Below, one piece after another: positions 32,236 through 42,110 of a stretch of DNA of 64,000 nt (the stretch's first letter is position 1; every line of letters starts with the position of its first letter). The position numbers were made by a program, and so were the translations under genes. A model generated the notes under the pieces. That model was not told the DNA's origin and did not search any database. It saw only the letters and a program-made list of their open reading frames with translations. Location of the stretch: the NCBI GenBank assembly GCA_025345505.1, contig JANVCC010000012.1:382013-446012 (forward strand), written 5' to 3'. This DNA comes from Todiramphus chloris collaris (taxonomy: Eukaryota; Chordata; Aves; Coraciiformes; Alcedinidae).

Positions 32236-33176
32236 AAGAAAAGTGGTGATATCTTCATCAATGACATGAACAGTGGGATCAAGTACATCCTCAGCAAGTT
32301 TGCAGATGACACCAAGCTGAGTGGTGCAGTCAACATGCTGAAGGGATGGGATGTCAACCAGAGGCACGTGGACAAGCTGGAGAAGTGGGACCATATAAAT
32401 CTCATGAGGTTCGACAAGGCCAAGTGCAATGTCCTGCACCAGGGTTGGGGCACCTCCCAGTATCAACATAGGCTGGGGAGGATGAAGGGATGGAGAGCAG
32501 TCTTGTGGAGAAGGACTGCAGGGTGCTGGGGGGTGAAAAGCTGGACTTGAGCCGGCAACGTGCACTCACAGCCCCGAAGCCAATGGCATCCTGGGCTGCA
32601 CCCAGAGCAGTGTGGGCAGCAGGTCAGGGAGGGAATTCTGCCCCTCTGCTCTGCTCTGGGGAGACCCCCCTGCAGTGCTGGGTCCAGCTCTGGAGTCCTC
32701 AGCACAGGAGAGACAGGGACCTGTTGGAGCAGGGCCAGAAGAGGCCACAGCAATGCTGAGAGGGCTGGAACCCCTCTGCTGGGAGGCCAGGCTGAGAGAG
32801 CTGGGGCTGTTCAGCCTGGAGAAGAGAAGGCTGCAGGGAGACCTTCTTGTGGACTTTCAGTATTTAAAGGGGCCTGTCAGGAAGATGGGGACAGTTTTTA
32901 GCAGGGCCTGTTGTGACAGGACAAGAGGTGATGGTTTTAAACTAAAAGATGGAGATTCAGATTCCAGAGAAGGAAGACATTTTTGATACTGAGGGTGATG
33001 AAACCCTGGCCCAGGTTGCCCAGAGAGGTGGTCAATGCCCCGTCCCTGGAAACATTCCAGGTGAGGTTGGCTGGGGCTCTGAGCAACCTGCTCTAGCTGC
33101 AGATGTCCCTGCTCCCTGTGGGGGGGTTGGACTGGATGAGCTTGAAGGTCCCTTCCAACCATTCTGTGATTCCATG
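32236..33176 (+). mobile_element. CR1 LINE, 3' part including end of reverse transcriptase
   Basis: The longest CR1 copy in the window. It starts in the reverse transcriptase region, with the catalytic box FADDTKLSG encoded at about 32299-32325. It then continues through the usual CR1 phrases (TGGGCAGCAGGTCAGGGAGG, GACCCCCCTGCAGTGCTGGG) to the terminal CCATTCTGTGATTCCATGATTC. The frame is degraded by indels and stops, so it is a dead copy. Confidence 0.92.
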
Positions 33177-34200
33177 ATTCTCTGTGTGTATCCTATATAC
33201 ACATACATACACTGTATAGATACAGAGTATTCAGGGCAGAGAATATCAACACTGCATAGCCTGTGCTGGGCTACAAACCTTCCCCTGCTTGCATGTTTTG
33301 AATGCATGTACATATTGGGGCTGTACGTACACATACACGTCCATCTGAAAAAGGCAGGGAGGTTTATTCTATACATCCTATATGTTAAAGAAATCTCACA
33401 GAGCTATTAGTGGTACATTCACCCCGCGCTATGTAAGCGAATCCTGCTTTCCTGGGAGGAAGCAGCATCCTGACTGGAGGCTGCGTGGAGCAAAGCTCAA
33501 GCCCCAACCCAGTGTGAAGGCAGTGGAGAGGTCCAGCCAACATTGGGATGTCCGGTAACAGAGCTGAGGACACCAAGTAGCTTGGTGGTGTGGACTTCCC
33601 AGTTCTCAACATTGTGTCTGGATGTCCTGGCACTGGTTTTGGTGGATTGTAGTTACGTGACAGCAGGGTGGCAAGGATGCCAGGATAGGCCAGATATGGG
33701 GTGCTGGGCCTGGAACAGATCTGAATCCAGATGATGCTGAAGGTCCCCAGGCAGGTGACAACACTGCTGGCTTGTGTCTAACCCAGCCCATGGTCATCAC
33801 TTGGGTGGGAAATCCAGCTTGGGTGTCCCAATTGCCCTTATGTCATCCTCCTCAGTTCCCACTCTGTCCAGCGGTGCTCTCCCACCATTTTGCAGTACCA
33901 GTTGTACCAGTGGGCCTGTGTCTCTTACTGGTCTGACCACAATGTAGGGACTGAGGCATAAGGATGTCCCACTATTACCCAAAAAAATGTCTGCGATACT
34001 GATCTTGAGATGGAGAAACACACCCCCCTGTGTTCCCCAGACAGGTACGAGATGAACTAAACCCTCACCAGCCTTTGCATGTCCACATCAGAGAATCTTT
34101 AAAGGAGAAGGGGGAGAAATCATCCCCCAGCAGCTCGCCCAGAGGCAGTCACCATGTCCTCCATGGTCCCACTGTGTTCTTCATGGTCCCACCAGTGGTT
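33177..34200. other. Intergenic segment downstream of P2RY6
   Basis: Nothing recognised except a short TA/CA-rich stretch at about 33185-33235 directly after the CR1 end. Confidence 0.6.
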
Positions 34201-34206
34201 TTTATT
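34201..34206 (-). terminator. P2RY6: Polyadenylation signal AATAAA for P2RY6
   Basis: AATAAA on the minus strand, 271 bases past the P2RY6 stop codon. It gives a short 3' UTR of about 0.3 kb if used. Confidence 0.6.
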
Positions 34207-34476
34207 GTATTGGTGATTTGGCCACCAAGGAAACCTGATGGTAGTCTGCTCAAACTGAGTAGCTGAGCCAAAGAGGACACTAGATCTGTGCCATGTTGGG
34301 GTTAATACTGTGCCATTGAAGGCTGGAGATGGGATAAAAGTGCTGAAAGCTTAGGAGATGCCATCTGCTTGTCCTCTAGCATGTCCCCAGCTGAAGCCAT
34401 CTCTGCTTTGTGGAGCTTAAAGCCAAAACTGCTCCATGCCTGGTCTCATTGACCCTGAGGTGCCTGTTGTCCTCAC

Positions 34477-35469
34477 CTAGGAGCCATAGGTAATGCAATG
34501 GTCATTCCGCCACTTGGAGCTCATTTTGTCGAGGAGGTAACGGGTGCTCTCACGAAACTTGCGTTGTGTGAAGTAGAAGAGGATGGGGTCGAGGACACTG
34601 TTCATGCTGGCAAAGGGGCGCGTGCACTTGTAGGCAATGGCAAATGCCTGTAGAGCTGGGCAAGGCAGACTGGGTGAAGAACGGACAATCAGGTAGATGG
34701 TCTTGGTGAGGTGGAAAGGGAAGAAACTGATGGAGAAGACAATGACCACGATGATGATCATACGCACGGCTTTGTCCTTTCTCTTGTGCACTGCCAAGCC
34801 AATCAGCTCATCCCTCTGGCACAGGATCCGTGCCATGCTACAATAGCAGGCAAGGATGGCCACAAAGGGCAGCAGGAATCCGGTGACGGTGAGGGTGATT
34901 CCATAGGGGAAGTAGGCAGCAGAGCGATCTGGTGGGCTCAGGTCATAGCAGACAGTACGGTTCCTCTGGGTGCCCGTGGAAGCAAAGACAAAGGTGGGCA
35001 GGCACTGGGCGATGACAATAAACCACACCGCAGCACACACCAGCCATGTCAGCTTCTTCCCCTTCTTCTTGTGCCATGAAGCCAAAGGGTGGCAGATGCC
35101 CAGGTACCGCTGCACACTGATGCAGGTGAGGAAGAGGATGCTGCCGTGTAGGTTGGTGTAGAACTGGAAGCGAACAAATTTGCAGGTGAAGTCCCCAAAA
35201 GGCCAATAATCCTTCTGGGTGTAGTTGTAGATGAGGAGTGGGAGGGAGCAGACATAGAGTAGGTCAGCCATGGCCAGGTTCAGCATGTAGATCATGGTGC
35301 GGCTGAGTGCCTTACGGGCCAACCAGATCTGCCCGATGACTACTGCATTCAAGGGCAATCCCACCATGAACACCACTGAGTAGACCAGGGGCAACAAGAC
35401 CTGCTTGAACTCCTCGTGGAAAGTGCATGAGTTCCTCCTGGCACCCATGAGGGCCGTCAAGTTGTCCAT
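34477..35469 (-). CDS. P2RY6: P2Y6-type (bird P2Y3) nucleotide receptor, complete
   Basis: A 330-residue class A GPCR with an intact frame in one exon. From family knowledge it is a plasma-membrane receptor that prefers UDP and signals through Gq and phospholipase C. Visible features: N-glycosylation sites at N3 (NLT) and N170 (NRT); seven hydrophobic segments; the TM3-ECL2 cysteine pair C96/C174; the second P2Y pair C15/C270; a QRY in place of DRY (residues 120-122); the nucleotide-binding HxxK motif in TM6 (H253, K256); R284 in TM7; and DPILFYF (294-300). The stretch QRNRTVCYDLSPP is shared with mammalian P2Y6. The ATG at 35469 has a strong context (GCCATGG) and follows a good acceptor 61 bases upstream. 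Bird P2Y3 is generally treated as the P2Y6 counterpart, and the location next to ARHGEF17 agrees. Confidence 0.95.
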   Translation of the reverse strand: MDNLTALMGARRNSCTFHEEFKQVLLPLVYSVVFMVGLPLNAVVIGQIWLARKALSRTMIYMLNLAMADLLYVCSLPLLIYNYTQKDYWPFGDFTCKFVRFQFYTNLHGSILFLTCISVQRYLGICHPLASWHKKKGKKLTWLVCAAVWFIVIAQCLPTFVFASTGTQRNRTVCYDLSPPDRSAAYFPYGITLTVTGFLLPFVAILACYCSMARILCQRDELIGLAVHKRKDKAVRMIIIVVIVFSISFFPFHLTKTIYLIVRSSPSLPCPALQAFAIAYKCTRPFASMNSVLDPILFYFTQRKFRESTRYLLDKMSSKWRNDHCITYGS

Positions 35470-35530
35470 GGCAATGGTCCTCCCTGTTGATGTCCTCTGT
35501 GCTGTTGTGGTTCCTCAGCAGTGCCTGCAA
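35470..35530 (-). other. P2RY6: P2RY6 5' UTR part of the coding exon, with acceptor
   Basis: On the minus strand CCTCTTTTTCAG|TTGCAGG gives a pyrimidine-rich acceptor, placing the exon start at 35530. A second AG seven bases further (TTGCAG) could act as an alternative. The 61-base leader contains no upstream ATG. Confidence 0.7.
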
Positions 35531-35639
35531 CTGAAAAAGAGGATGGTTGGTGATTTGGCCATGTGGTACCACATCCACCCTAGCAGGATGAACGTGAACT
35601 GGTGTGTGTGACCTCATAGCCCCATACTTCTGGGTTGGG

Positions 35640-36220
35640 GCAATCCCCAGTATCAGTCCAGTCTGGGGGATGAAAGGATGCAGAGCGGCCCTGTGGAGAA
35701 GGACTTCAAGGTGCTGGGGGCTGAAAAGCTGGACATGAGCCAGCAACGTGTGCTCACAGCCCAGAAGCCAGTGGCATCCTGGGCTGCATCCAGAGCAGCG
35801 TGGGCAGCAGGTCAGGGAGGGGATTCTGCCCCTCTGCTCTGCTCTGGGGAGACCCCCCTGCAGTGCTGGGTCCAGCTCTGGAGTCCTCAGCACAGGAGAG
35901 ACAGGGACCTGTTGGAGCGGGGCCAGAAGAGGCCACAGTAATGCTGGGAGGGCTGGAAGCCCTCTACTCTGAGCAAGGTTTCAAACTGGAAGTTGAGATT
36001 TAGATTATAGAGAAGAAAGATATTTTTTCCAATGAAGGTGGTGAGACCCTGGCCCAGGTTGCCCAGAGAGGTGGTCAATGCCCCATCCCTGGAAACATTC
36101 CAGGTGAGTTTGATGGGGGCTCTGAGCAACCTGCTCTAGTTGCAGATGTCCCTGCTCCCTGCAGGGGGTTGGAGTTGGAGTGGATGAGCTTCCCAGCCAA
36201 ACCTTTCTTTGATTCTAAAC
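35640..36220 (+). mobile_element. CR1 LINE fragment in the P2RY6 5' intron
   Basis: CR1 phrases GGGTGCTGGGGGCTGAAAAG, GGGCAGCAGGTCAGGGAGGG and CCCCATCCCTGGAAACATTC appear in order. A deletion at about 35970 joins two distant parts of the consensus. It is antisense to P2RY6 and starts only about 110 bases from the coding exon's acceptor. Confidence 0.9.
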
Positions 36221-39200
36221 CACAATGTTAGATTTAAGGTTCCATCAGGAAGGTCAAAGTGGAGAGATTGAGACTGTGTGGGGTTGTGGCACATGAGACA
36301 GTGTGGTGGCCATGATCACCACCACCTCAGCTCCGCTTCCACCGACGCTTCCACCGCATAGAAACCTTTGCACAAGGGCAAACCTCCCTCATCCCAGTGC
36401 GGGGGAGGAAATTGCAGCCCAGCGAGTCGTTAGCCACCAGCGCGGCTTACTCCTCCTCTGCAGGGGGTGCCAAAGCCCTGTGTCCAGTCATCTGAGCAGC
36501 TGCATCCCCTAAGTTTCGGGAGATGCCACCTGCATGGAGACCAGCACAACTCACAGGTGTTTTGTGGTTATTTTTACCCAGAAACGGGGACTGGTGACGC
36601 TCTGGTCCCAGAGATTTTTGGTTTTGTGGGCTAAGAGAGCCCATCCACGTGGGCCCTGAGCTGCTCTGAGCTGGGGAAGAGACCCTTTGCTTTTCTTTGA
36701 GGCAGAGGCTAGTGCAAAAGATGTGGTCCTGCAGCTCAAAGAGACCTCTGACCCTAGCCATGTCACTTGGACAAATCCCTCACCATGTCACCCATGGGTG
36801 CCACACGCTCCAGGGTTGTAGCATCTTGGTGGCATGAGAAGAGCTGCTTCTGCTTCCTCCTCTTGCTTCCTCCGTTGCCTGGAGACCTGTCTGCAACCCA
36901 GGCTGGTGGTGTGGGGCCAGCATCCACTTCCCCTGCATGCCCCGGCAGTAGCCCCAGTGCCTGGCAAGGTTAAGCATGCCTGGAAATGGCATGGCCAGTG
37001 TCCAAACACTGTCTGGGAAGGGAAACTGAGTCAAGAAGGGGGCTGGCCAAGCTCTGGCCAGGTACATGAGGCAGAGGGGACTAGAATGGGACACACAAGT
37101 CCAGAGTCTACCCCCTTAGCTCCCATCACCGTGGTGGCCTTGCTTTGGGGATCTGCTAGCCCCAGAGCACAGCCCAGCCATGGGGTCAGGCACTTGGGGC
37201 AAGTGTTGGGGACACATACAAGGCTCCCCCATTTTTGGGGGTGCTCTGGGCTTGTAGATCTGTCACCCCCACCCTCCCTGCTGACACACATGCCTCCTAC
37301 CCCTCCAGCACCCTGCAGAGCCCTCTGCACCCCACTGTGCCCCACTGTACCCACTGTCACCCAGCTCCAGGCAGTCCCAGCACCCACTGCTGTCGCCTAC
37401 CTGCAAGTCGATAAGAGCCCTGGGGCTGTGAACTGCCCTATCCCCTGGGTCCCCCCCAAGCCTCGCTGGGACCCAAAGCTGGTGCAGCACCCAGCCAGTG
37501 CCCACCCTCGGCACATACAGAAACCTCTGACATCCCATGTGTGCTCACAGGAACCCACTGTGACTCTGGGGACAAGGTGGCTGGCAAGAGAGATCTTGGG
37601 GGCCCTAGAAGTGCTTCTTACCTGCTGGGGTGCCATGGGGTGCCACAGGGTGCCAGGGGGTGCCACAGGGTGCCAGGACCTGCTGCTCTGCCCAGCAACT
37701 GGGCACATCTGAAGCCCTGGGGTGCTATGTTTGCCCTGTTGAGCAATGCTTCCGTTTTCCACCCAGCAGCAGCACCCCAGGGCAATGAGGAACAGAAAGC
37801 TGAGTGGGCACCATGTTGTGTGGCACAGCAGCATGGGAACCATATGTCATGGCATGGCGGGCACCACTTGGCACAGCATGGCAGGGTGGGCACTGCACCA
37901 CATGGCACTCTACAACTCTGCATGGTCGCATGGGTATGGCACAGCATGGCACAGCCTACGCCAGCATCTCATCGCAGGTCTACACCACGAGCATATGTCC
38001 CCATCCCCTACACGCGTCCATGGACCCCCTATAGACACATATACAGCCTCCCTACACACACAGACATACGTGTGCACGCCCTACACGTGTGCCCAGACAT
38101 GCACCCCCCCCGTGCACCCACATTGCACCCCCAAAAGAGCGCTACCAGAACACCAAGGGACATCCAGGGCTGGCAAACATGACTTGGGGAGGAGTCATGT
38201 TCCAGACCTGTCTCAGGGATTCCAGAATGCATCTGGCTGAGGCCATCAGCTGTGTCATCACACACATAAATTTTGGGGTGTTTTCCCCTGTTTCAGAGTC
38301 CTTCCAAGGATGGACATCTGGGGCAGATGATAGGGACAGGCAGGTAACCTTGCATAGTGGCACCAAGAGGAGAATGCTCCGGTTGCCTTGTCCCTTCTTG
38401 TTGAAGTCACACAAAGTAAACTGAGGCACGGGTGCTGGCTCACACCCCATTTTAACAGAATTTCTCCACAAAACACCCCTTGGAAGGATATTTGTGGGGG
38501 GTTGCTAAGGGGCATGCCCAAGGCTACACAGTCCATTAGTGGCAGAGGACATCTGCAGCCAGAGATGCAAAACTACAACGAGCAGCCAAAAAACAAGTAC
38601 CCCTTCACACCTCACCAAAAATAGCAAATCAGCAAAAAAAACCTCTTTGTAAGTGGGAAACGGGGCACTGAGACCCAGTGCTGCTGGGCTGGAAGGGATA
38701 GGAAAACTGGAGGAGAGAAGGAAAATCCCTCCCAATCCCAGGAAAAACACAGCTGCAGGATGTGTCAAGCACAACCTTTCTATTAGATACCCGAGAATCC
38801 CCACCACAACTGTACCCACTGCCTGCAACCACCCGTGACCCCGCAATCACAGCCTGTCGTCGCTTATTTTTTGCCACCATTTCCCATTAAAGAAACCACA
38901 TCAAGACACTTGGTCTCATCCTTCTGCCATGCCCATGTCATGTCCCCAGCTCATGCTCTGTCCTGGCAGATTATCCTAAAAGTCTCTTTTTTCACCAAAA
39001 AAAAAAAACCCATCATAAGAATCTCTGCCAGCCCTTGAGGTGATGGGGTAGGGGCAGGCCACACTCGGCCTCCCCTAAAATGGGATTACAGAGACCCAGT
39101 CCTTGTGCCCTGACACCACAGTGATGGGCACCAGGGAGCTGCTCATCATGAAATGATACCAGCAGGGGGGAAAAAGGTGTTGGGGTGCTCTGTAGGGTGG

Positions 39201-39940
39201 GCCACACTTACCTTATGGGTTTAAGGTGTCTGAGAAGGAGAAATGGGGTTAAGAAAGAGAAGTGCTTTCAAGCCATCTATATGGGCGATGGCTTCCTCCC
39301 TTGGAAACCTTCCTCCTTGGTTTGTCCTGCCCTGGGAGGAGACTGTGGTGGGGACGTTTTAGTGGCTTTGATGGCAGAGCTGGGATGACAGGGCTGGGAT
39401 GGCAGAGATGGAAGTGAAAGCTCCAGCTCAGCAGATTTGAAAGAGGATGAAAGGAAGATGCTCCTGCCCCATGTGTCCCTTGGCTGAAGTCACAATGTCC
39501 CTGTCCCTAAATATCTCCTGGCTTGTCCTAAAACATCTTCAGGTGTCCATGGACATGTCCCATCTACCCCAGGGAAGCTGGGGACCAAGGCTTGGGTGTT
39601 TTAAGAGAAATCTCCATTTATCAAAGCCCAAAGGCATAATGATGTGGCCAAACTGGGTCAGAGTGGCATTTTTGGGTGCTTAACATAGACCTGAGGGGAC
39701 AGGGTGGAGGGACAGTCCCTTCAGAGATGCTGGGTGGCTCTGTCACCAACATACTCTGTCCTCAGGTGACTCCCTTCACGTCCCCACGCTTTGGTGCCCC
39801 ACCTCTGAAACAAATCAACACCTCAGGGATGCTCTGAGCAACCTGGGCAGCATTTTCCTGCTGGAAATGGGAGATGCTGGGCATGGAGAAGGTGCAGTGA
39901 GTTGGCCCGTTTTCAGCTGGCTGTGCTGCTGCTCTGACTG
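36221..39940. other. P2RY6 5' intron, low-complexity stretches only
   Basis: No coding exon supported. Small tandem runs occur: GGGTGCCA(C/T) units of 11-12 bp at about 37628-37676, and a degenerate GGCACAGCATGG-like run at about 37800-37960. The long open plus-strand frame over 36834-37712 has no family resemblance. Confidence 0.6.
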
Positions 39941-39944
39941 GGCT

Positions 39945-40320
39945 TATATAAACCCATACATATAGACACACAAATATATAGGCACATACATAGCCACACT
40001 TTCACCCACATGTACACACATATGCAAAAACATTTATACACAAGCATATAGACTTCTCCAGATAAATATACCTCTGTACTTATATACAAACATATATATG
40101 GCTCTGCACAGATGTATACACACACATACATTTCTCTGTACCTATATACACAAATCTGTATCTTCAAGCGGATGGACACACACACGTATATACATAACTC
40201 TACACATATATACACAAATATATTTATGCTTCTATACACACATCTTTTCACACACGCTTATATATACAATCGTATTTATGCCTTTGTATGTGTATATGTA
40301 CAAAATACATATAATACAGA
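39945..40320. repeat. (TA/CA)-rich microsatellite-like region
   Basis: About 0.37 kb made of TATACACA- and ACATATAT-type words without a clean unit, in the P2RY6 5' intron. Confidence 0.8.
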
Positions 40321-40599
40321 TACATTCAAAAGCAGAGGACATGCTTCTGGCATGGGGCTGATCCGTATGGATGCCCTGGGAGATGCAGGCACATCCTGCA
40401 TGCACCCCAGGCTGTGCGAGCAGAGGCACCACTGAGGGAAACCCACCCTGCTGAGCTCTGCACCAGTCCTGCTGATTGAGGAGATCACGGTGCGATTTTA
40501 AGTCCCGCTCCGTTGTAAAAGCTGCTAAGCCTTCCTAAAAGCAAAGTCCAGCACATTTGGGGTGGTTTGCCCCAAAGCCCAACCGAAGCACAGACACTG

Positions 40600-41090
40600 T
40601 CTGGTCATAACCCAATGCTCTCTGGGTCTGACCCCATCCCCTCCAGCTCTCTGTCTCATCCCTGCCCAGTTCTATCTGATCTGCTCGGGTCCAGTCCTGC
40701 CCTGGTCCAGTCTCACCCACTTGCATCCAATCCTTCCCAGTCTGGCCTCATCCTGCCCGGTGAGGTCTGACCCTCTCGGATCCCATCCTGCCTGGTTCAG
40801 TCTTACCCTGTCGGGTCCCATCCTGCGTGGCTCAGTTTGATCCTCGCGTCTCATCCTGACCCGGTTTTATCTGACACACTCGGACCCGACCCCGCCCGGT
40901 CTGGTCCCATTCTGCCTCGTCCGGTCTGACCCTTTTGGGTCTGATCCTGCTCGGTTCAGTCTGACCCCTTCGGGTCCCACGCTGCCCGGTTCGGTTTGAC
41001 ACTCTCGGGTCCTATCCTACCCGGTCCAGCCCCAACCTGCCTGCTTCGGCCTGACCCTGCCGGGTCCGATCCGATCCCGCCCCGGTTCTG
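40600..41090. repeat. Minisatellite K, unit 34-35 bp, next to P2RY6 promoter
   Basis: Units like CGGGTCCCATCCTGCCCGGTTC-AGTCTGACCCT repeat up to the edge of the P2RY6 first exon. CpG content rises towards the promoter side, so the array merges into the CpG island. Confidence 0.85.
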
Positions 41091-41124
41091 CTGGTCCCGT
41101 TCCTCTCCCGTGCGCGGCACTTAC

Positions 41125-41200
41125 CGGCAGCGGGACGCGCCAGGGCTGCAGCAGCGAGCGCTCAGAGCCCGGGGCCGCCCCGCTGCCGCCCGCCGCTGGT
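41125..41200 (-). other. P2RY6: P2RY6 non-coding first exon (5' end approximate)
   Basis: On the minus strand the GC-rich block ends in CTGCCG|GTAAGTG, a near-perfect donor at 41125/41124, followed by a 5.6-kb intron to the acceptor at 35530. P2Y genes commonly have their coding frame in the last exon behind non-coding ones. Pairing of this donor with P2RY6 is inferred from orientation and proximity; the transcription start is uncertain. Confidence 0.55.
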
Positions 41201-41265
41201 CCCGCTCCGCCCCGGGGCCGCCCCGCTCCGCCCCGCTCAGCTCCGGGCCCCGGCACCTGTGGGAG
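41130..41265 (-). promoter_or_regulatory. P2RY6: CpG/GC-box promoter, probably of P2RY6
   Basis: Four GGGGCGG-type Sp1 boxes on the minus strand (41175-41181, 41207-41213, 41218-41224, 41228-41234) sit in a short, very CpG-rich island. No TATA box is seen. Transcription start sites are probably within or just below the cluster. Confidence 0.6.
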
Positions 41266-41789
41266 GGACCCAGAGAGGACTGCAGAAGAGTCACATCTGG
41301 ATTGGGGCGGGGGGGTGGTGGGGAACAGCTGGGCTGGGGGATCGACAGCTGTATGGGGGGGGGATGCCATGCAAACATCTGGCTTGGGGTATCATGGGCA
41401 AACATCTGTCCCAAATAGGGTGTTGGGGGGATTCCGACAATGCCGAAAGAGAGATTTACAGGGTGGGATGATGCTCATGCACCAGCCAACATCTGGATTG
41501 TCCTGGCCAGAGGTTGGGAGCCCTTGGTGAGTGCCTGGGTGTTGGGGACAAGGTCTACCCTCAGCACCAGCTCTCAGCCGAAGGAGATTGTGGCTTTGGC
41601 ACTCATTAACCAGGAGGTCAAGCCTCTGTGCTTCCTGAGAAGGGCTATTAAAGAGCAATAAGAAAAGCAACCCTGGGGGCATGTGTTGGGTATGAAAGAT
41701 CCAATGCATGAACAGTTCAGGGATGCTGGGATTATGTGGGATGACAGGGTTTGGCCCTTCCTTTCCCTGGGAGCCTGGTTTGCCCTCCA

Positions 41790-42110
41790 AAATTCATAGA
41801 ATCATAGAATGTTTCGGGTTGGAAGGGACATTTCAAGGTCATCTAGTCCAAACCCCCTGCAGGGAGCAGGGACATCTGCAACTAGAGCAGGTTGCTCAGA
41901 GCCCCATCCAACCTCATCTGGAATGTTCCCATGGATGGGGCATCAACCACCTCTTTGGGGAAATTGGGCCTGGGTCTAACCACTTTCAGCATAAAAAATT
42001 TCTTCCTTATATCTTGTCTAAATCTACCCTTAAAATTAGTCCCCTCCTTCTTTTCTAGAGGCTTGTGGGAGGTCTCAATAGTGATGGAGGTTACGGACGT
42101 CCCGACCAGC
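41790..42110 (-). mobile_element. CR1 LINE 3' tail
   Basis: Reading on the plus strand, TTCATAGAATCATAGAATG, GGTTGGAAGGGAC, CATCTAGTCCAAACCCCCTG and GCAGGTTGCTCAGAGCCCC form the reverse of a CR1 3' end. It is 5'-truncated at about 42.1 kb. Confidence 0.93.

Noticed and set aside
32059-32550. Reverse-transcriptase-like ORF as a functional gene
   Set aside because: Only the FADD box region is kept and the element is 5'-truncated and frame-broken, so it is annotated as a dead CR1 copy.
36834-37712. 292-codon plus-strand ORF
   Set aside because: Composition is that of GC-rich intron DNA, it overlaps small tandem runs, and nothing in it resembles a known family; it is antisense in the P2RY6 5' intron.
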